Positions 16,628 through 24,115 of a stretch of DNA of 64,000 nucleotides are shown here, in pieces. The first letter of the stretch is position 1. Each line of letters starts with the position of its first letter. Position numbers and translations under genes: made by a program. Source of the stretch: Bradyrhizobium lablabi (lineage in GTDB: Bacteria; Pseudomonadota; Alphaproteobacteria; Rhizobiales; Xanthobacteraceae); the NCBI RefSeq assembly GCF_900141755.1, contig NZ_LT670844.1, positions 5,924,501-5,988,500 on the forward strand, written 5' to 3'. Below the pieces are notes generated by a model, which was not told the origin of the DNA, ran no database searches, and was given only the letters and a program-made list of their open reading frames with translations.

Positions 16628-16739
16628 TAAGCGACCGAGTGTGGCGCTTTCATCTCGCATCGATCGGCAAATTCTCCGTTATGCAGTGCATAGTGTGTAC
16701 CGCCGCAAAGCGTCGCAAGAATTCGCACCCGCGGCGCGG

Positions 16740-16787
16740 GCGGCTTCCTAAACCGTGGGTGAAGCTTGAGTCTCCCCGGGATGGCAA
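16740..16787 (+). other. Degenerate tRNA 3'-half-like sequence, second copy
   Basis: GCGGCTTCCTAAACCGTGGGT followed by GAAGCTTGAGTCTCCCCGGG and ATGGCAA aligns along its whole length with the remnant at 9690-9737, with about three quarters of bases alike by eye. TTCCTAA fits an Arg(CCT)-type anticodon loop. The T arm no longer pairs cleanly. No 5' half is present. With the 9690 remnant it brackets the LysR/ABC/hydrolase block. Confidence 0.35.
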
Positions 16788-16836
16788 CGCGCCGTCGACG
16801 AGAAACGCGCAACGTTGCCGGCAATCTAAGTATGGA

Positions 16837-16864
16837 ACGTCCGCATCTGGCGCGAAGCGGACAT
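16837..16864. repeat. Dispersed palindromic repeat, copy 3
   Basis: ACGTCCGCATCTGGCGCGA followed by AGCGGACATT. The inverted ends GTCCGC and GCGGAC pair perfectly. Same orientation as copies 1 and 2. Confidence 0.6.
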
Positions 16865-16884
16865 TCGCGGAATGTTTGATTTGG

Positions 16885-16917
16885 AATGTCCGCCCATGGT
16901 GGCGAAGCAAAGCAGAA
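16885..16917. repeat. Dispersed palindromic repeat, partial copy 4
   Basis: AATGTCCGCCCATGGTGGCGAAGC continues into AAAGCAGAA; the left arm and centre fit the family, the right arm has diverged. It follows copy 3 after 20 bases. Confidence 0.4.
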
Positions 16918-16935
16918 CGGGCAATCGCGCCTTGA

Positions 16936-17736
16936 TTAGGATCTATTACTCAGCCGGTCCAGACGTAATCGCTGGCGCTGGTCTGTCAGACGCCACGCCG
17001 CCAGATAGGATACGACCAACGCGGACAGTCCGCTGCCACCGGACAACAGGAACATTAGCAAGATTTGATATTTGACAGCCTCGAGAGGATCGAGACCCGC
17101 TAGAATTTGTCCCGTCATGATTCCCGGCAGCGTCACAATTCCTGCTGCCGACATTTGATTGATGATGGGTAACAGGCCTCGCCGGATGGCTTCGCGCACC
17201 AGCGGCGCGATCGCTTGGCGATAGGCTTCACCGAGCGACAGTCGTGCTTCTATTGCCTGTCGCTCGCGGTGGACCGACCCTAGAAAACTATCCAGCGACA
17301 AACTGGCGGAATTCAGAACGTTGCCGAGAATGATGCCCGCCAGCGGGATCGCATAGTGTGGATCGAACCATGGCTGCGGCCGGATCGCCGTCGTCAAGGC
17401 AAGGATCGCCGTGACGAAGGTGGCAAAGCCGACACTGACAAACCCGATCACGAGGTTTGTATGGCCCCTGAACCGGCGCTCCGGTCGGGCCGCCACCTCG
17501 CGCGCGGCGACGAGCATCATGACGACAACAAGGAGCAGGGTGGCTGCCGGGTTGTTCAGGGAAAAGATGAAACGCAGCACATAGCCTATTGCAACGAGTT
17601 GCACGACCATTCTCGCCGCGGCGATAGCGATTTGGCGATGCAGCCGAAGCCTGAGCCAGATTGAAAGCGCCGCATCGAGGATAATCAAGGAGGCGGCGAT
17701 CGAGATGTCCAGCGGCGTTAGCAGAATTGGATTCAT
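16936..17736 (-). CDS. fetB: ABC transporter permease, FetB (YbbM/UPF0014) family
   Basis: The 266-residue protein has about seven hydrophobic segments and the family wording: IAAARMVVQLVAIGYVLRFI (about residues 38-57), LAGIILGNVLNSASLSLDSFL (about 132-152) and SAAGIVTLPGIMTGQILAG (about 197-215). FetB pairs with FetA; in Escherichia coli the pair exports iron and protects against oxidative stress. Its start overlaps the fetA-like stop by four bases. Role assigned by family only; other metals or lipophilic substrates cannot be excluded. Confidence 0.88.
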   Translation of the reverse strand: MNPILLTPLDISIAASLIILDAALSIWLRLRLHRQIAIAAARMVVQLVAIGYVLRFIFSLNNPAATLLLVVVMMLVAAREVAARPERRFRGHTNLVIGFVSVGFATFVTAILALTTAIRPQPWFDPHYAIPLAGIILGNVLNSASLSLDSFLGSVHRERQAIEARLSLGEAYRQAIAPLVREAIRRGLLPIINQMSAAGIVTLPGIMTGQILAGLDPLEAVKYQILLMFLLSGGSGLSALVVSYLAAWRLTDQRQRLRLDRLSNRS

Positions 17737-18338
17737 GGCATTTCCAGATGTCCTGCAGCCATTCGATAGTGCTGATTGCCCAAGCGCTCGGCCTGGTTTG
17801 GATCGTGAGTGACCAGCAGGATGGATGCTCCCGTTGCCATTCGCTCCCGAAGGAGCGCCTCGACCCGAACGACCGATTCCTCATCTAATGGGCCGGTCGG
17901 TTCGTCCAGGAGCAAAACAGGTGGATCTGGCAGTACGGCCCTTATCAGCGAGAAGCGTTGCTTCTCACCGGTAGAGAGCTGCGCAATCGGGGCGTCCAGA
18001 AGATCGACGCGAAGCCCAAGACGAGCCGCCAGGCCTTCGACCTCGCTTCGTCTGTTTACGGCGAAGTGTTCGATCACTCTGTCGGTCCACCACCCCGACT
18101 CCGCGGACACGTACGTGACCTGCTTTCGCCACGCCGGGGCGGACATCGAAGCGCGTTCCCTTTCATTCAGCCAAACCTCACCTTCGTTGGGGTCGAGGTC
18201 GGCGATCATGCGAAGAAAGAGACTTTTGCCAGATCCCGATGAACCGGTAATCACGGCACACGTACCTATGCCGAGACTCAACTCGAACGGCCCGGCGAAC
18301 TCGCTGCGGAGCTTTTTCACACGGAGTGCCGCTTCCAT
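17733..18338 (-). CDS. fetA: ABC transporter ATP-binding protein, FetA (YbbL) family
   Basis: The 201-residue ATPase is short, like FetA. It shows Walker A GSSGSGKSLFLR (about residues 32-43), signature LSTGEKQRFSLIRA, Walker B VLLLDEPTGPLDEES and H loop LLVTHDPNQAERLG. The signature has Thr instead of the second Gly, a FetA-type variation. It is the first gene of a two-gene unit with the permease. The 150 bases to its right (18339-18488) separate it from the flavin monooxygenase gene on the same strand. Confidence 0.88.
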   Translation of the reverse strand: MEAALRVKKLRSEFAGPFELSLGIGTCAVITGSSGSGKSLFLRMIADLDPNEGEVWLNERERASMSAPAWRKQVTYVSAESGWWTDRVIEHFAVNRRSEVEGLAARLGLRVDLLDAPIAQLSTGEKQRFSLIRAVLPDPPVLLLDEPTGPLDEESVVRVEALLRERMATGASILLVTHDPNQAERLGNQHYRMAAGHLEMP

Positions 18339-18488
18339 CGAATTTCCTTGTCTTTCAGCGGCCCTACCTGTGTCGCCAAAATTGCTGCACCTACAATCAA
18401 GACTATCCCTCTGTCGAATCAGTTGATGCCACCCGAGCTGCTGTTACGCCGCCGCGGCGATGAGCGCCCTTGACGGCGTGATGCGAAG

Positions 18489-19985
18489 TTACGACGCGAA
18501 AACCCTATAGTCGGGAGCCGACGCCAGGAATCGGGCGTAGGCGTCGGCATCGGGCGGAGTGAATTTTTCTGCCAATGGTTTGCGGCGGCGCAAAGTCGCT
18601 CCCATGTCATCCAGAAGCTCATCGAAATGCTTGAAGTGATAGGGCGCGACGCAAAGTCCGCCGTAAACGCCTGCCGCCGGCCTCTCCACGCGTTTAAAGT
18701 GCAGCATCATGTCGATATTTTTGTGCATCTCGTCGTCGGTCGGTTGTTTTGCTAATTGACTGTCGGCGTAACGCACGAGCCAGTTGGCGGCCATCTCGGC
18801 ACAGAGGACCGTGCAGAAGCTCGAATTGAAGCCCACAAAACCCATGTCGGGAAGATCGGGATTGGCGATGAAACGATAGAGCCGATACTGGCCATCGGCT
18901 TCTACAAGCTTGGCGCGATAGACGTCCGGTAAGAACGGGACGCCAAGCTTGAAGCCGATAGCGAGGATCGCAACGTCGGCATCAACACGTTCACCACCGG
19001 TCATGACGATTGTTTTGCCATCATAGCGTTGGAATGTGCCGCGGATGGCCTTAATCCGGCCATCGGCCACCATCGGAAAGAAGCCGGGCGTTGCGATCGG
19101 AACCGAACAATTGACTCCATCCTCGATGCGTCCCGTGGGGACCATGTCGCATTTTTTCAGCTTCAACTGAAACTTCAGGAGGGCCTCAAGCCCACGCCAA
19201 TTTGCCCACACCAGGGGCTTGGCGATCGCATGGGCCACGCGTGACGCAGCGCTTAGGCCCCAGGCGCGGAACATTTCTTCCTGAGCGCGGATGTAGAGAA
19301 TACGTTTGAAATTGATTAGCCCGCCGATGAAGTAGGGAATTCGCCAGACCGGTTCGAGGTACACCATCATCACTTCGCTCGCGCCGGCGTTGACCGAGTT
19401 GACGGCTATGTCCGTTGCCGATTTCGAGCCCCCGAGCACGACGACCTTCTTGCCTTTGACCAGCATTGAATCGGTATGTTGTGCCGAATGAAGTATTTCC
19501 CCGCCTGCGGCCTTGAAATCGTCTTCGCCAGAAATGCTTAGGGTCCGTCGTTCGTTGAACTGGCCTGTGCAAACCGCGACGAAATCGAAGTCTTCCTGGG
19601 CGGTGCTGGAATCGGGATTTCGAATCTTCAGCGTCCAGCCGGGCAAACCGGAGTCGCGACGCGCCATGCCAACTACCGTGGTGTTGAAGCGCATACGCGG
19701 CATCAGTCCATGGTCTTTGGCGTAGTCGGTCAGATAAGCATGAACTTGAGGCCCATTCGGCCATTCCGGGTAGGAGTTAGGCATTGGCTTGTCGGTATAT
19801 CGATAGAGATCTTTGGGGCTTTGGGTCTGCACTTCGGGATAGGAACGTGCGGGCTCCCAGACACCACCAAGATCGCGGCTACATTCGAGTATAGTTACAT
19901 TGTGCCCGCGCGCTTTGAATACCTTTGCTGTGGTAAGGCCTGCAACGCCTGCGCCGATGACGCAAATATTCTTCTGCTTGACCAT
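18489..19985 (-). CDS. Flavin-containing monooxygenase-like protein (FMO/BVMO class)
   Basis: The 498-residue protein begins with an FAD Rossmann motif (ICVIGAGVAGLTTAKVFKAR, about residues 7-26) and has a second dinucleotide motif for NADPH (VVVLGGSKSATDIAVN, about 186-201). Between them lies VAVCTGQFNERR, the conserved turn seen in this class, and later VDADVAILAIGFK (about 340). The strict Baeyer-Villiger fingerprint (FxGxxxHxxxW) is not matched: the corresponding place reads ILHSAQHTDSML. A strong ribosome-binding site (AGGAGGGGG) precedes the ATG. Probable action: NADPH-dependent oxygenation of a small nucleophilic substrate. An inverted repeat at 20055-20076 may be its operator. Confidence 0.85.
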   Translation of the reverse strand: MVKQKNICVIGAGVAGLTTAKVFKARGHNVTILECSRDLGGVWEPARSYPEVQTQSPKDLYRYTDKPMPNSYPEWPNGPQVHAYLTDYAKDHGLMPRMRFNTTVVGMARRDSGLPGWTLKIRNPDSSTAQEDFDFVAVCTGQFNERRTLSISGEDDFKAAGGEILHSAQHTDSMLVKGKKVVVLGGSKSATDIAVNSVNAGASEVMMVYLEPVWRIPYFIGGLINFKRILYIRAQEEMFRAWGLSAASRVAHAIAKPLVWANWRGLEALLKFQLKLKKCDMVPTGRIEDGVNCSVPIATPGFFPMVADGRIKAIRGTFQRYDGKTIVMTGGERVDADVAILAIGFKLGVPFLPDVYRAKLVEADGQYRLYRFIANPDLPDMGFVGFNSSFCTVLCAEMAANWLVRYADSQLAKQPTDDEMHKNIDMMLHFKRVERPAAGVYGGLCVAPYHFKHFDELLDDMGATLRRRKPLAEKFTPPDADAYARFLASAPDYRVFAS

Positions 19986-20054
19986 GACCCCCTCCTAATT
20001 CGAATGCAGCGGAACAGATTGCCCGCGTGAGATTTTTTGAAAGATACATCGAAG

Positions 20055-20076
20055 CTAACCTAACCGGTAAAGGTTA
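20055..20076. promoter_or_regulatory. Candidate operator upstream of the monooxygenase
   Basis: TAACC at 20055 and again at 20061 faces GGTTA at 20072-20076, with GGTAAA between the inner pair. The site lies 70 to 90 bases upstream of the monooxygenase start, where a TetR-type repressor often binds. Only the symmetry supports it. Confidence 0.3.
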
Positions 20077-20250
20077 CTGTGCGCATCGACTGGTTGCGCC
20101 AGTTTTCGGTCACCATCCAGTCGGCGAAAGCAACCCTTGGAGCGAAGCGGCAAGAATCGCTTCCGTGGTTCCCTGGTGCTTCCCCGCCACTATTTGGGAG
20201 GGTCAGCCCAAGGGCAGGGGCTGGAAAAGAGGCGGGGCGGTTCGACTTAC

Positions 20251-20312
20251 TTGAGCGACGAAAAACTCGTCAAAGCTCAACAAATCTGTGCAGAAGGCTC
20301 TAGGTCTTCTGC
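20251..20312 (+). promoter_or_regulatory. Two stem-loops in the leader of the HU gene
   Basis: Hairpin 1 (20251-20280): TTGAGC pairs with GCTCAA and GACGA with TCGTC, giving 11 base pairs with a three-A bulge on the 3' side and loop AAAAC. Hairpin 2 (20290-20312): GCAGAAG pairs with CTTCTGC around a nine-base loop. The second ends 30 bases before the AAAGGAG ribosome-binding site of the HU gene. They may be structures in a leader RNA or DNA operators. Confidence 0.5.
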
Positions 20313-20354
20313 CGTTCGTTTATTGTCTCCTCGGTACGAATCAAAGGAGACACG

Positions 20355-20654
20355 ATGCCTACTCAAATGTCCAAATCACAGTTGATTGACAAGATCGCGA
20401 CCACCACGGAGCTTGCCAAGCGCGACGTAAAGCACGTCATGGATACTCTGACTGATGTCGGTCACAAGGAGCTGAAGAAAAACGGGATCTTTCTCGTTCC
20501 AGGTTTTGCAAAGTTCGTCGTCATCAAGAAACCGGCCACCAAGGCGAGGAAGGGCACCAACCCGTTCACGGGTGAGGAAATGATGTTCAAGGCCAAGCCG
20601 GCACGGAAGATCGTAAGGGCGAGGCCCGTCAAAGCCGCAAAGGATGCTGTCTAA
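20355..20654 (+). CDS. HU/IHF-family DNA-binding protein
   Basis: The 99-residue basic protein starts with ATG 20355 after AAAGGAG. Its layout is that of HU: an N-terminal helical part (MSKSQLIDKIATTTELAKRD), then the DNA-binding beta arm with KKPATKARKGTNPFTGEEM, where the arm tip Pro-Phe-Thr-Gly replaces the more usual Pro-Arg-Thr-Gly, then a lysine- and alanine-rich tail (ARPVKAAKDAV). The tail and the changed arm tip place it with the divergent HU-like proteins common in Bradyrhizobiaceae rather than the main HU. It bends or coats DNA. A strong terminator follows directly. Confidence 0.9.
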   Translation: MPTQMSKSQLIDKIATTTELAKRDVKHVMDTLTDVGHKELKKNGIFLVPGFAKFVVIKKPATKARKGTNPFTGEEMMFKAKPARKIVRARPVKAAKDAV

Positions 20655-20657
20655 AGT

Positions 20658-20685
20658 AAAGGCCCCCTAACGGGGGCCTTTTTGT
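20658..20685 (+). terminator. Rho-independent terminator after the HU gene
   Basis: AAAGGCCCCC (20658-20667) pairs with GGGGGCCTTT after the four-base loop TAAC, and a run of T follows. The stem starts three bases after the stop codon of the HU gene. Confidence 0.9.
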
Positions 20686-21153
20686 TCGAGCGTCTTAGTT
20701 CCTGAGGAGGAATCAACTCGAACCTGGCAAGTATGCTTTGAGCTCTAAGCATTTTACAAGTCGCCAATGAAGGTTCAAGGTCCTTTCGTCGCTCTTCTTA
20801 TTCGCTGGTTTACTTTGAGCCAAATCGAACCTCTGTCGGGCTGCATCACCCGATCGTCAGTCGTTCGCTTGATCCACTCCGGGGATTTCAGTGAAGCTTG
20901 TTGCGAAGAACTGAGCGCCATCTAGAGTTCTTGCGTGTCAATTGCAGCCTTTCGCAAGTCTGTTACGTCAGTACGGCAAGCGCAGAAACAACAAGTGATC
21001 GCACGTCGCTCGTGCCATTATCTTGTAACCTGGAAGTCTCGTTGTACGACCGCTTATGGCGCGAAGCAGTCACTCACCCCGATCGACAGTTTTGAGACGG
21101 CGCTGAAGCGTTAGTCGAGCATACCTTCTGCGGCAGCGGGCTGGACCTTTCCT
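20686..21153. other. Intergenic stretch without a supportable gene
   Basis: About 470 bases between the HU terminator and the end of the DUF2934 gene, less GC-rich than its surroundings. It carries palindrome copy 5 (21045-21073). A 65-codon open stretch at 20898-21095 runs through the palindrome and has no recognisable features. Confidence 0.55.
21045..21073. repeat. Dispersed palindromic repeat, copy 5
   Basis: TACGACCGCTTATGGCGCGA then AGCAGTCAC. It keeps the CCGCTT...TGGCGC core of the other copies, with one change in the right arm. Confidence 0.5.
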
Positions 21154-21396
21154 TTAAGCCGCGCGTCGTTTTCCTTTTGCCTTTGAAACAGCTTTAGCCT
21201 TCCGCGGCTTTTTGTCAGATGGGGTGGATACGGCGGGTGTCTCCGCAATCGTCACACGGGCGATACCTCCAAGAGATCTCGCCAAGACTTCGCGCTGTGC
21301 AGCCAGCCAGTGTGTGTCGGCCCGTCCATCGCGACAACCATCAGCGATCCACAGATGGTACGCACGTTCGCGAATGGACTGTTCCAGATCCTGCAT
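21154..21396 (-). CDS. DUF2934 domain protein
   Basis: The 80-residue product opens with MQDLEQSIRERAYHLWIADG and continues RADTHWLAAQREVLARSL, the recognisable DUF2934 core (R-x-R-A-Y-x-L-W ... HW..A). The C-terminal part is Lys/Pro/Ala-rich and probably disordered. The start has a strong AGGAG seven bases upstream. The domain is widespread in rhizobia and some others, without known function; the basic tail may bind nucleic acid. Confidence 0.85.
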   Translation of the reverse strand: MQDLEQSIRERAYHLWIADGCRDGRADTHWLAAQREVLARSLGGIARVTIAETPAVSTPSDKKPRKAKAVSKAKGKRRAA

Positions 21397-21442
21397 GTGC
21401 AGCTCCTACGTTTTCGATGGGAGCAATTTTGGCGGCACACGT

Positions 21443-21727
21443 TTAACAAAAGGAAAACACGCGAACAGATGGAACGGGCAATCCCGTTCGGGACCAAGAT
21501 CGGCTACGACAGGGCGTCTTACCTTCATAGGCATCTAAGATGATCTTGAATATTTGCTTGGCAGAATCTTCTGGCCAACCGCGCTGATGTACATCCTTGA
21601 CACTCGTGCCAATAGCCTCATTCTGATCACGGCCTTGCGCTTTGGCCTGATACGCTGATCGATATATTGGCTCCCAAGCGTGACAATCACTGAGGGGGCC
21701 CGTGTCGGCCAAACCGAATGTGGTCAC
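21443..21727 (-). CDS. Hypothetical protein, uncertain
   Basis: A 94-codon frame. The middle reads naturally (AWEPIYRSAYQAKAQGRDQN then EDSAKQIFKIILDAYEGK) while both ends look less coding-like. It lies upstream of the DUF2934 gene on the same strand and its 5' end touches the IS701-type remnant. I do not recognise a family. It could be a partly decayed gene. Confidence 0.35.
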   Translation of the reverse strand: MTTFGLADTGPLSDCHAWEPIYRSAYQAKAQGRDQNEAIGTSVKDVHQRGWPEDSAKQIFKIILDAYEGKTPCRSRSWSRTGLPVPSVRVFSFC

Positions 21728-21860
21728 TAGGGCAGGCGCTGATCGACCGGCGGCTCTACCTGCCGGAAAGCTGGGCGCGGGACGCCGAGCGCCGGGCCAA
21801 GGCGCAGGTGGGAGCTTTATTGGGGTTCAAACCAAAGCCAAAGCAGGCTGCGTTTGCGGC
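21727..21860 (+). mobile_element. IS701-family transposase remnant
   Basis: One frame translates as ALIDRRLYLPESWARDAERR followed by AKAQV, the highly characteristic segment of IS701-type DDE transposases that follows the first catalytic Asp. Only about 30 codons remain, with a further trace (KPKPKQAAF) that resembles the next conserved part after a disruption. No terminal repeats are visible nearby. It sits at the downstream end of the peptide-transport operon and indicates past transposition here. Confidence 0.7.
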
Positions 21861-21894
21861 TCGCGCGTTTCGCTGCTTGCCCAAGAGCCGGGCT

Positions 21895-22908
21895 TTACCC
21901 CAGCAGCAAATCCGCGACCCTCGCCTTGAGAAAGGCGGCATCTGCCGGATTGGCGCTCGGATTGCCCGCGCGATGACCCCACACACTCGGGATTGACCGC
22001 AGGGTCCCGGTTGCAAGATGGGGAAGCTCGGCCGCATTATCCGCAACGCGGAAATAGAGATCCGTCTCGCTCGGCATCAGGAGCATTTGCGCCTTTATGG
22101 ACTGGAGCGCTTGCGTGAGATCGCCGTTGTAAAGAGTGTTGCCGCTGATATCGCCGTGAAACCAAGCGAGTGCCTGCGCATAGAGGTTCGCCGCGCGGCA
22201 TTGCGAAAACCGCTCGGCCCAATTGGTGCGGACGAAGGTTTCGAGATCTGGCGCGCCAAGCGCGCTTTTGTAGAGGCCGGCACGGTAGAAATCCTGGCTC
22301 AGGCCCCAGGCGGCATAAATGTGGCCAAAGGCCTTGAGCGCCAGCACCGGCTCGCTCGAAAAGCGGCCATTGCCGGTATGCTCGGGCGCGGCTTCGAGCG
22401 TGCGCAACAGGCCGGACAGAAAAACTTTGTTGTGATCGGCTGTGCGGGCGCTGCCGCAGACGACGAAGGCGCGTTTCACCATTTCGGGGTAGAGCGCCGC
22501 CCAATGATAGGCCTGCATACCGCCCATCGAAAATCCATAAACGGCGGCGAGTTTGTCCACGCCGCACATTTCCGTGACGAGACGCTTTTGCGCCCGAACA
22601 TTGTCGGCGACGGTGACGAGCGCGGGATAATCCGGCGTCTCCGCCGCGCCGGACGATTCCCCGTTCGAGAACATGCCCACGGCGATGATGCACCAGCGCG
22701 TGGGATCGAGAATGCCCTCCGGCCCGATCAGCCAGGACATATCCGCGAGACGCGCGGAATAGCTGCTGGGGTAGAGAATGAGATTGTCGCGCTTGTCGTT
22801 GAGCGTGCCAAAGCGCTGCCAGGCGAGCGAGGCCTCGCGGATCACGCCGCCTTTTTCCACGGCAAAATCGCCGAGTGCAAAGGTGCCCGTCTCATTCTCC
22901 CAATTCAA
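21895..22908 (-). CDS. Alpha/beta hydrolase, homoserine O-acetyltransferase-like family
   Basis: I choose the TTG at 22908 with GGGAG seven bases upstream (start LNWENETGTFALGDFAVEKG); an open frame to 23034 would run into the amidase gene and looks non-coding. The 337-residue product has the MetX-like alpha/beta-hydrolase pattern: nucleophile Ser in VYGFSMGGMQAYHWAALYP, Asp in MPSETDLYFRVADNAAE and His in VWGHRAGNP. MetX proper has GGSMGGMQ; the change suggests a hydrolase or acyltransferase with another substrate. It is the last gene of the operon, 22 bases behind the amidase. Confidence 0.85.
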   Translation of the reverse strand: MNWENETGTFALGDFAVEKGGVIREASLAWQRFGTLNDKRDNLILYPSSYSARLADMSWLIGPEGILDPTRWCIIAVGMFSNGESSGAAETPDYPALVTVADNVRAQKRLVTEMCGVDKLAAVYGFSMGGMQAYHWAALYPEMVKRAFVVCGSARTADHNKVFLSGLLRTLEAAPEHTGNGRFSSEPVLALKAFGHIYAAWGLSQDFYRAGLYKSALGAPDLETFVRTNWAERFSQCRAANLYAQALAWFHGDISGNTLYNGDLTQALQSIKAQMLLMPSETDLYFRVADNAAELPHLATGTLRSIPSVWGHRAGNPSANPADAAFLKARVADLLLG

Positions 22909-22930
22909 GGCTCTTCTCCCGGATATCCGT

Positions 22931-24115
22931 CTACGCCTTTTCGGCGGCCTGCTCCTCGAAAGCAACAGCGACACGCAGAAGATCGAGGTCCGACCCGCGA
23001 GCGCCGATGATCGAAAGCCCCACCGGCGCGCCACCGGCCGTTGCGCCCGGAAGATTGACCTGCGGGACGCCGGTGAGGCCGCCCTGGCTGGTCAGGCAGC
23101 CGATGCGTTCGCGCAAGGGGTCCAATTGGTGAAGCGGAAGACCTTTTTGGGGCGCCGGAAACGGTGTCGTCGGCAGGCAGAGGATCGTGCCGGGCGGCAG
23201 CAGCAGGCGGAGCCGGGCGCGGGCTTCCATCCGCATCAGGCTCGCGGCATTGCGCTCCGCATCGGTCATCATCGAGCCTTGCAACAAGGCCCGCGCCACG
23301 CTGAAGGCGAGACGCGGATTATGGCCGTCGAGCCAGGGCTGGAACGTGCGCCAGGCCTCGCTCCCTTGCAAAACACGTTGCGCGCGCTGCCAGATCGAAA
23401 GGCCCTGCGGCGCCAATGTGACATCGCGCCTTTGGCCAATCAGCGCCGCGAGACGGCTGACGGCTGGGGCGAGCGCCTGCTGCACATTCTCATCCGCGAA
23501 GCCGAAGGCATCCTCGGCCACCAAAAGCGTCGTGGGCAGCGTGACGGGCAAGTCGCTTCCGAACAAAACCTCGCCAACACGCGCGAACGTCGCGGCATCG
23601 CGCGCGAACCAACCGCAGGTATCACTGCCTGGTGCCTGCACGGCAATGCCGGTGAAATCGATCCGCCCATGCGTCGGCCGGATGCCGTAAAGGCCGCAAA
23701 AGCTCGACGGCACGCGCACCGAGCCGCCCGAATCGGTGCCAAGCGCGAAATCGCAGGCCTTGGCGGCCACGGCCGAGGCCGATCCGCTCGACGAGCCGCC
23801 CGGCACGCGGCCGGGCGCCGCCGGGTTCAACGGCGTGCCGTCATGCGCGTTCTCGCCGAGAATGCCGAGCGACACTTCGTCGGTGATCGTCTTGCCCGCG
23901 ACCGAGGCGCCGGCATCGAGCAGGGTCTGCACGGCCCATGCGTGACGGGCCGGCGTTGGGGCGAAGCGCGGCCAGTCGGGATTGCCGCCGCCGGTCGGCA
24001 CGCCGGCGACATCGATCAGATCTTTGACCGCGAAACTGAGGCCGGCGAGCGGCCCCGCCGCCGCACCCGGCACATGCGTGCGCGGGCCGGGCACAAAAGC
24101 TCCGGTCAAGGTCAT
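22931..24115 (-). CDS. Amidase (amidase signature family)
   Basis: The 394-residue enzyme shows the Ser-cisSer-Lys catalytic set: Lys in LSFAVKDLIDVAG (about residue 30), the Gly/Ser-rich signature in GRVPGGSSSGSASAVAAKA (about 102-120, cis-Ser) and the nucleophilic Ser in ALGTDSGGSVRVPSSFCGLY (about 124-143). It is shorter than the common 450-500 residue amidases, resembling compact members that act on small amides. Its start overlaps the ATPase stop by four bases. It likely hydrolyses an amide brought in by the ABC importer encoded upstream. Confidence 0.9.
   Translation of the reverse strand: MTLTGAFVPGPRTHVPGAAAGPLAGLSFAVKDLIDVAGVPTGGGNPDWPRFAPTPARHAWAVQTLLDAGASVAGKTITDEVSLGILGENAHDGTPLNPAAPGRVPGGSSSGSASAVAAKACDFALGTDSGGSVRVPSSFCGLYGIRPTHGRIDFTGIAVQAPGSDTCGWFARDAATFARVGEVLFGSDLPVTLPTTLLVAEDAFGFADENVQQALAPAVSRLAALIGQRRDVTLAPQGLSIWQRAQRVLQGSEAWRTFQPWLDGHNPRLAFSVARALLQGSMMTDAERNAASLMRMEARARLRLLLPPGTILCLPTTPFPAPQKGLPLHQLDPLRERIGCLTSQGGLTGVPQVNLPGATAGGAPVGLSIIGARGSDLDLLRVAVAFEEQAAEKA

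Larger units (their letters stand above)
16628..16935. other. Intergenic stretch with tRNA-like remnant and palindromes
   Basis: About 308 bases between the ends of the ureohydrolase and fetB-like genes, which converge here. It contains the tRNA 3'-half-like sequence at 16740-16787, palindrome copy 3 (16837-16864) and a partial palindrome (16885-16917). I see no reading frame that looks real. Confidence 0.6.
19986..20354. other. Divergent intergenic region between monooxygenase and HU genes
   Basis: About 370 bases holding the control regions of two divergent genes. It contains an inverted repeat near the monooxygenase (20055-20076) and two hairpins before the HU gene (20251-20280 and 20290-20312). 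Several overlapping open stretches around 20079-20385 are not supportable as genes. Confidence 0.6.

Noticed and set aside
20132..20161. Another palindrome-like segment (GAAGCG ... CGCTTC)
   Set aside because: It has short inverted arms but lacks the TGGCGC centre of the dispersed family, so I did not count it as a copy.
20079..20385. Three overlapping 75-82 codon frames before the HU gene
   Set aside because: They overlap the two hairpins and run into the HU start; no ribosome-binding sites and no sensible composition.
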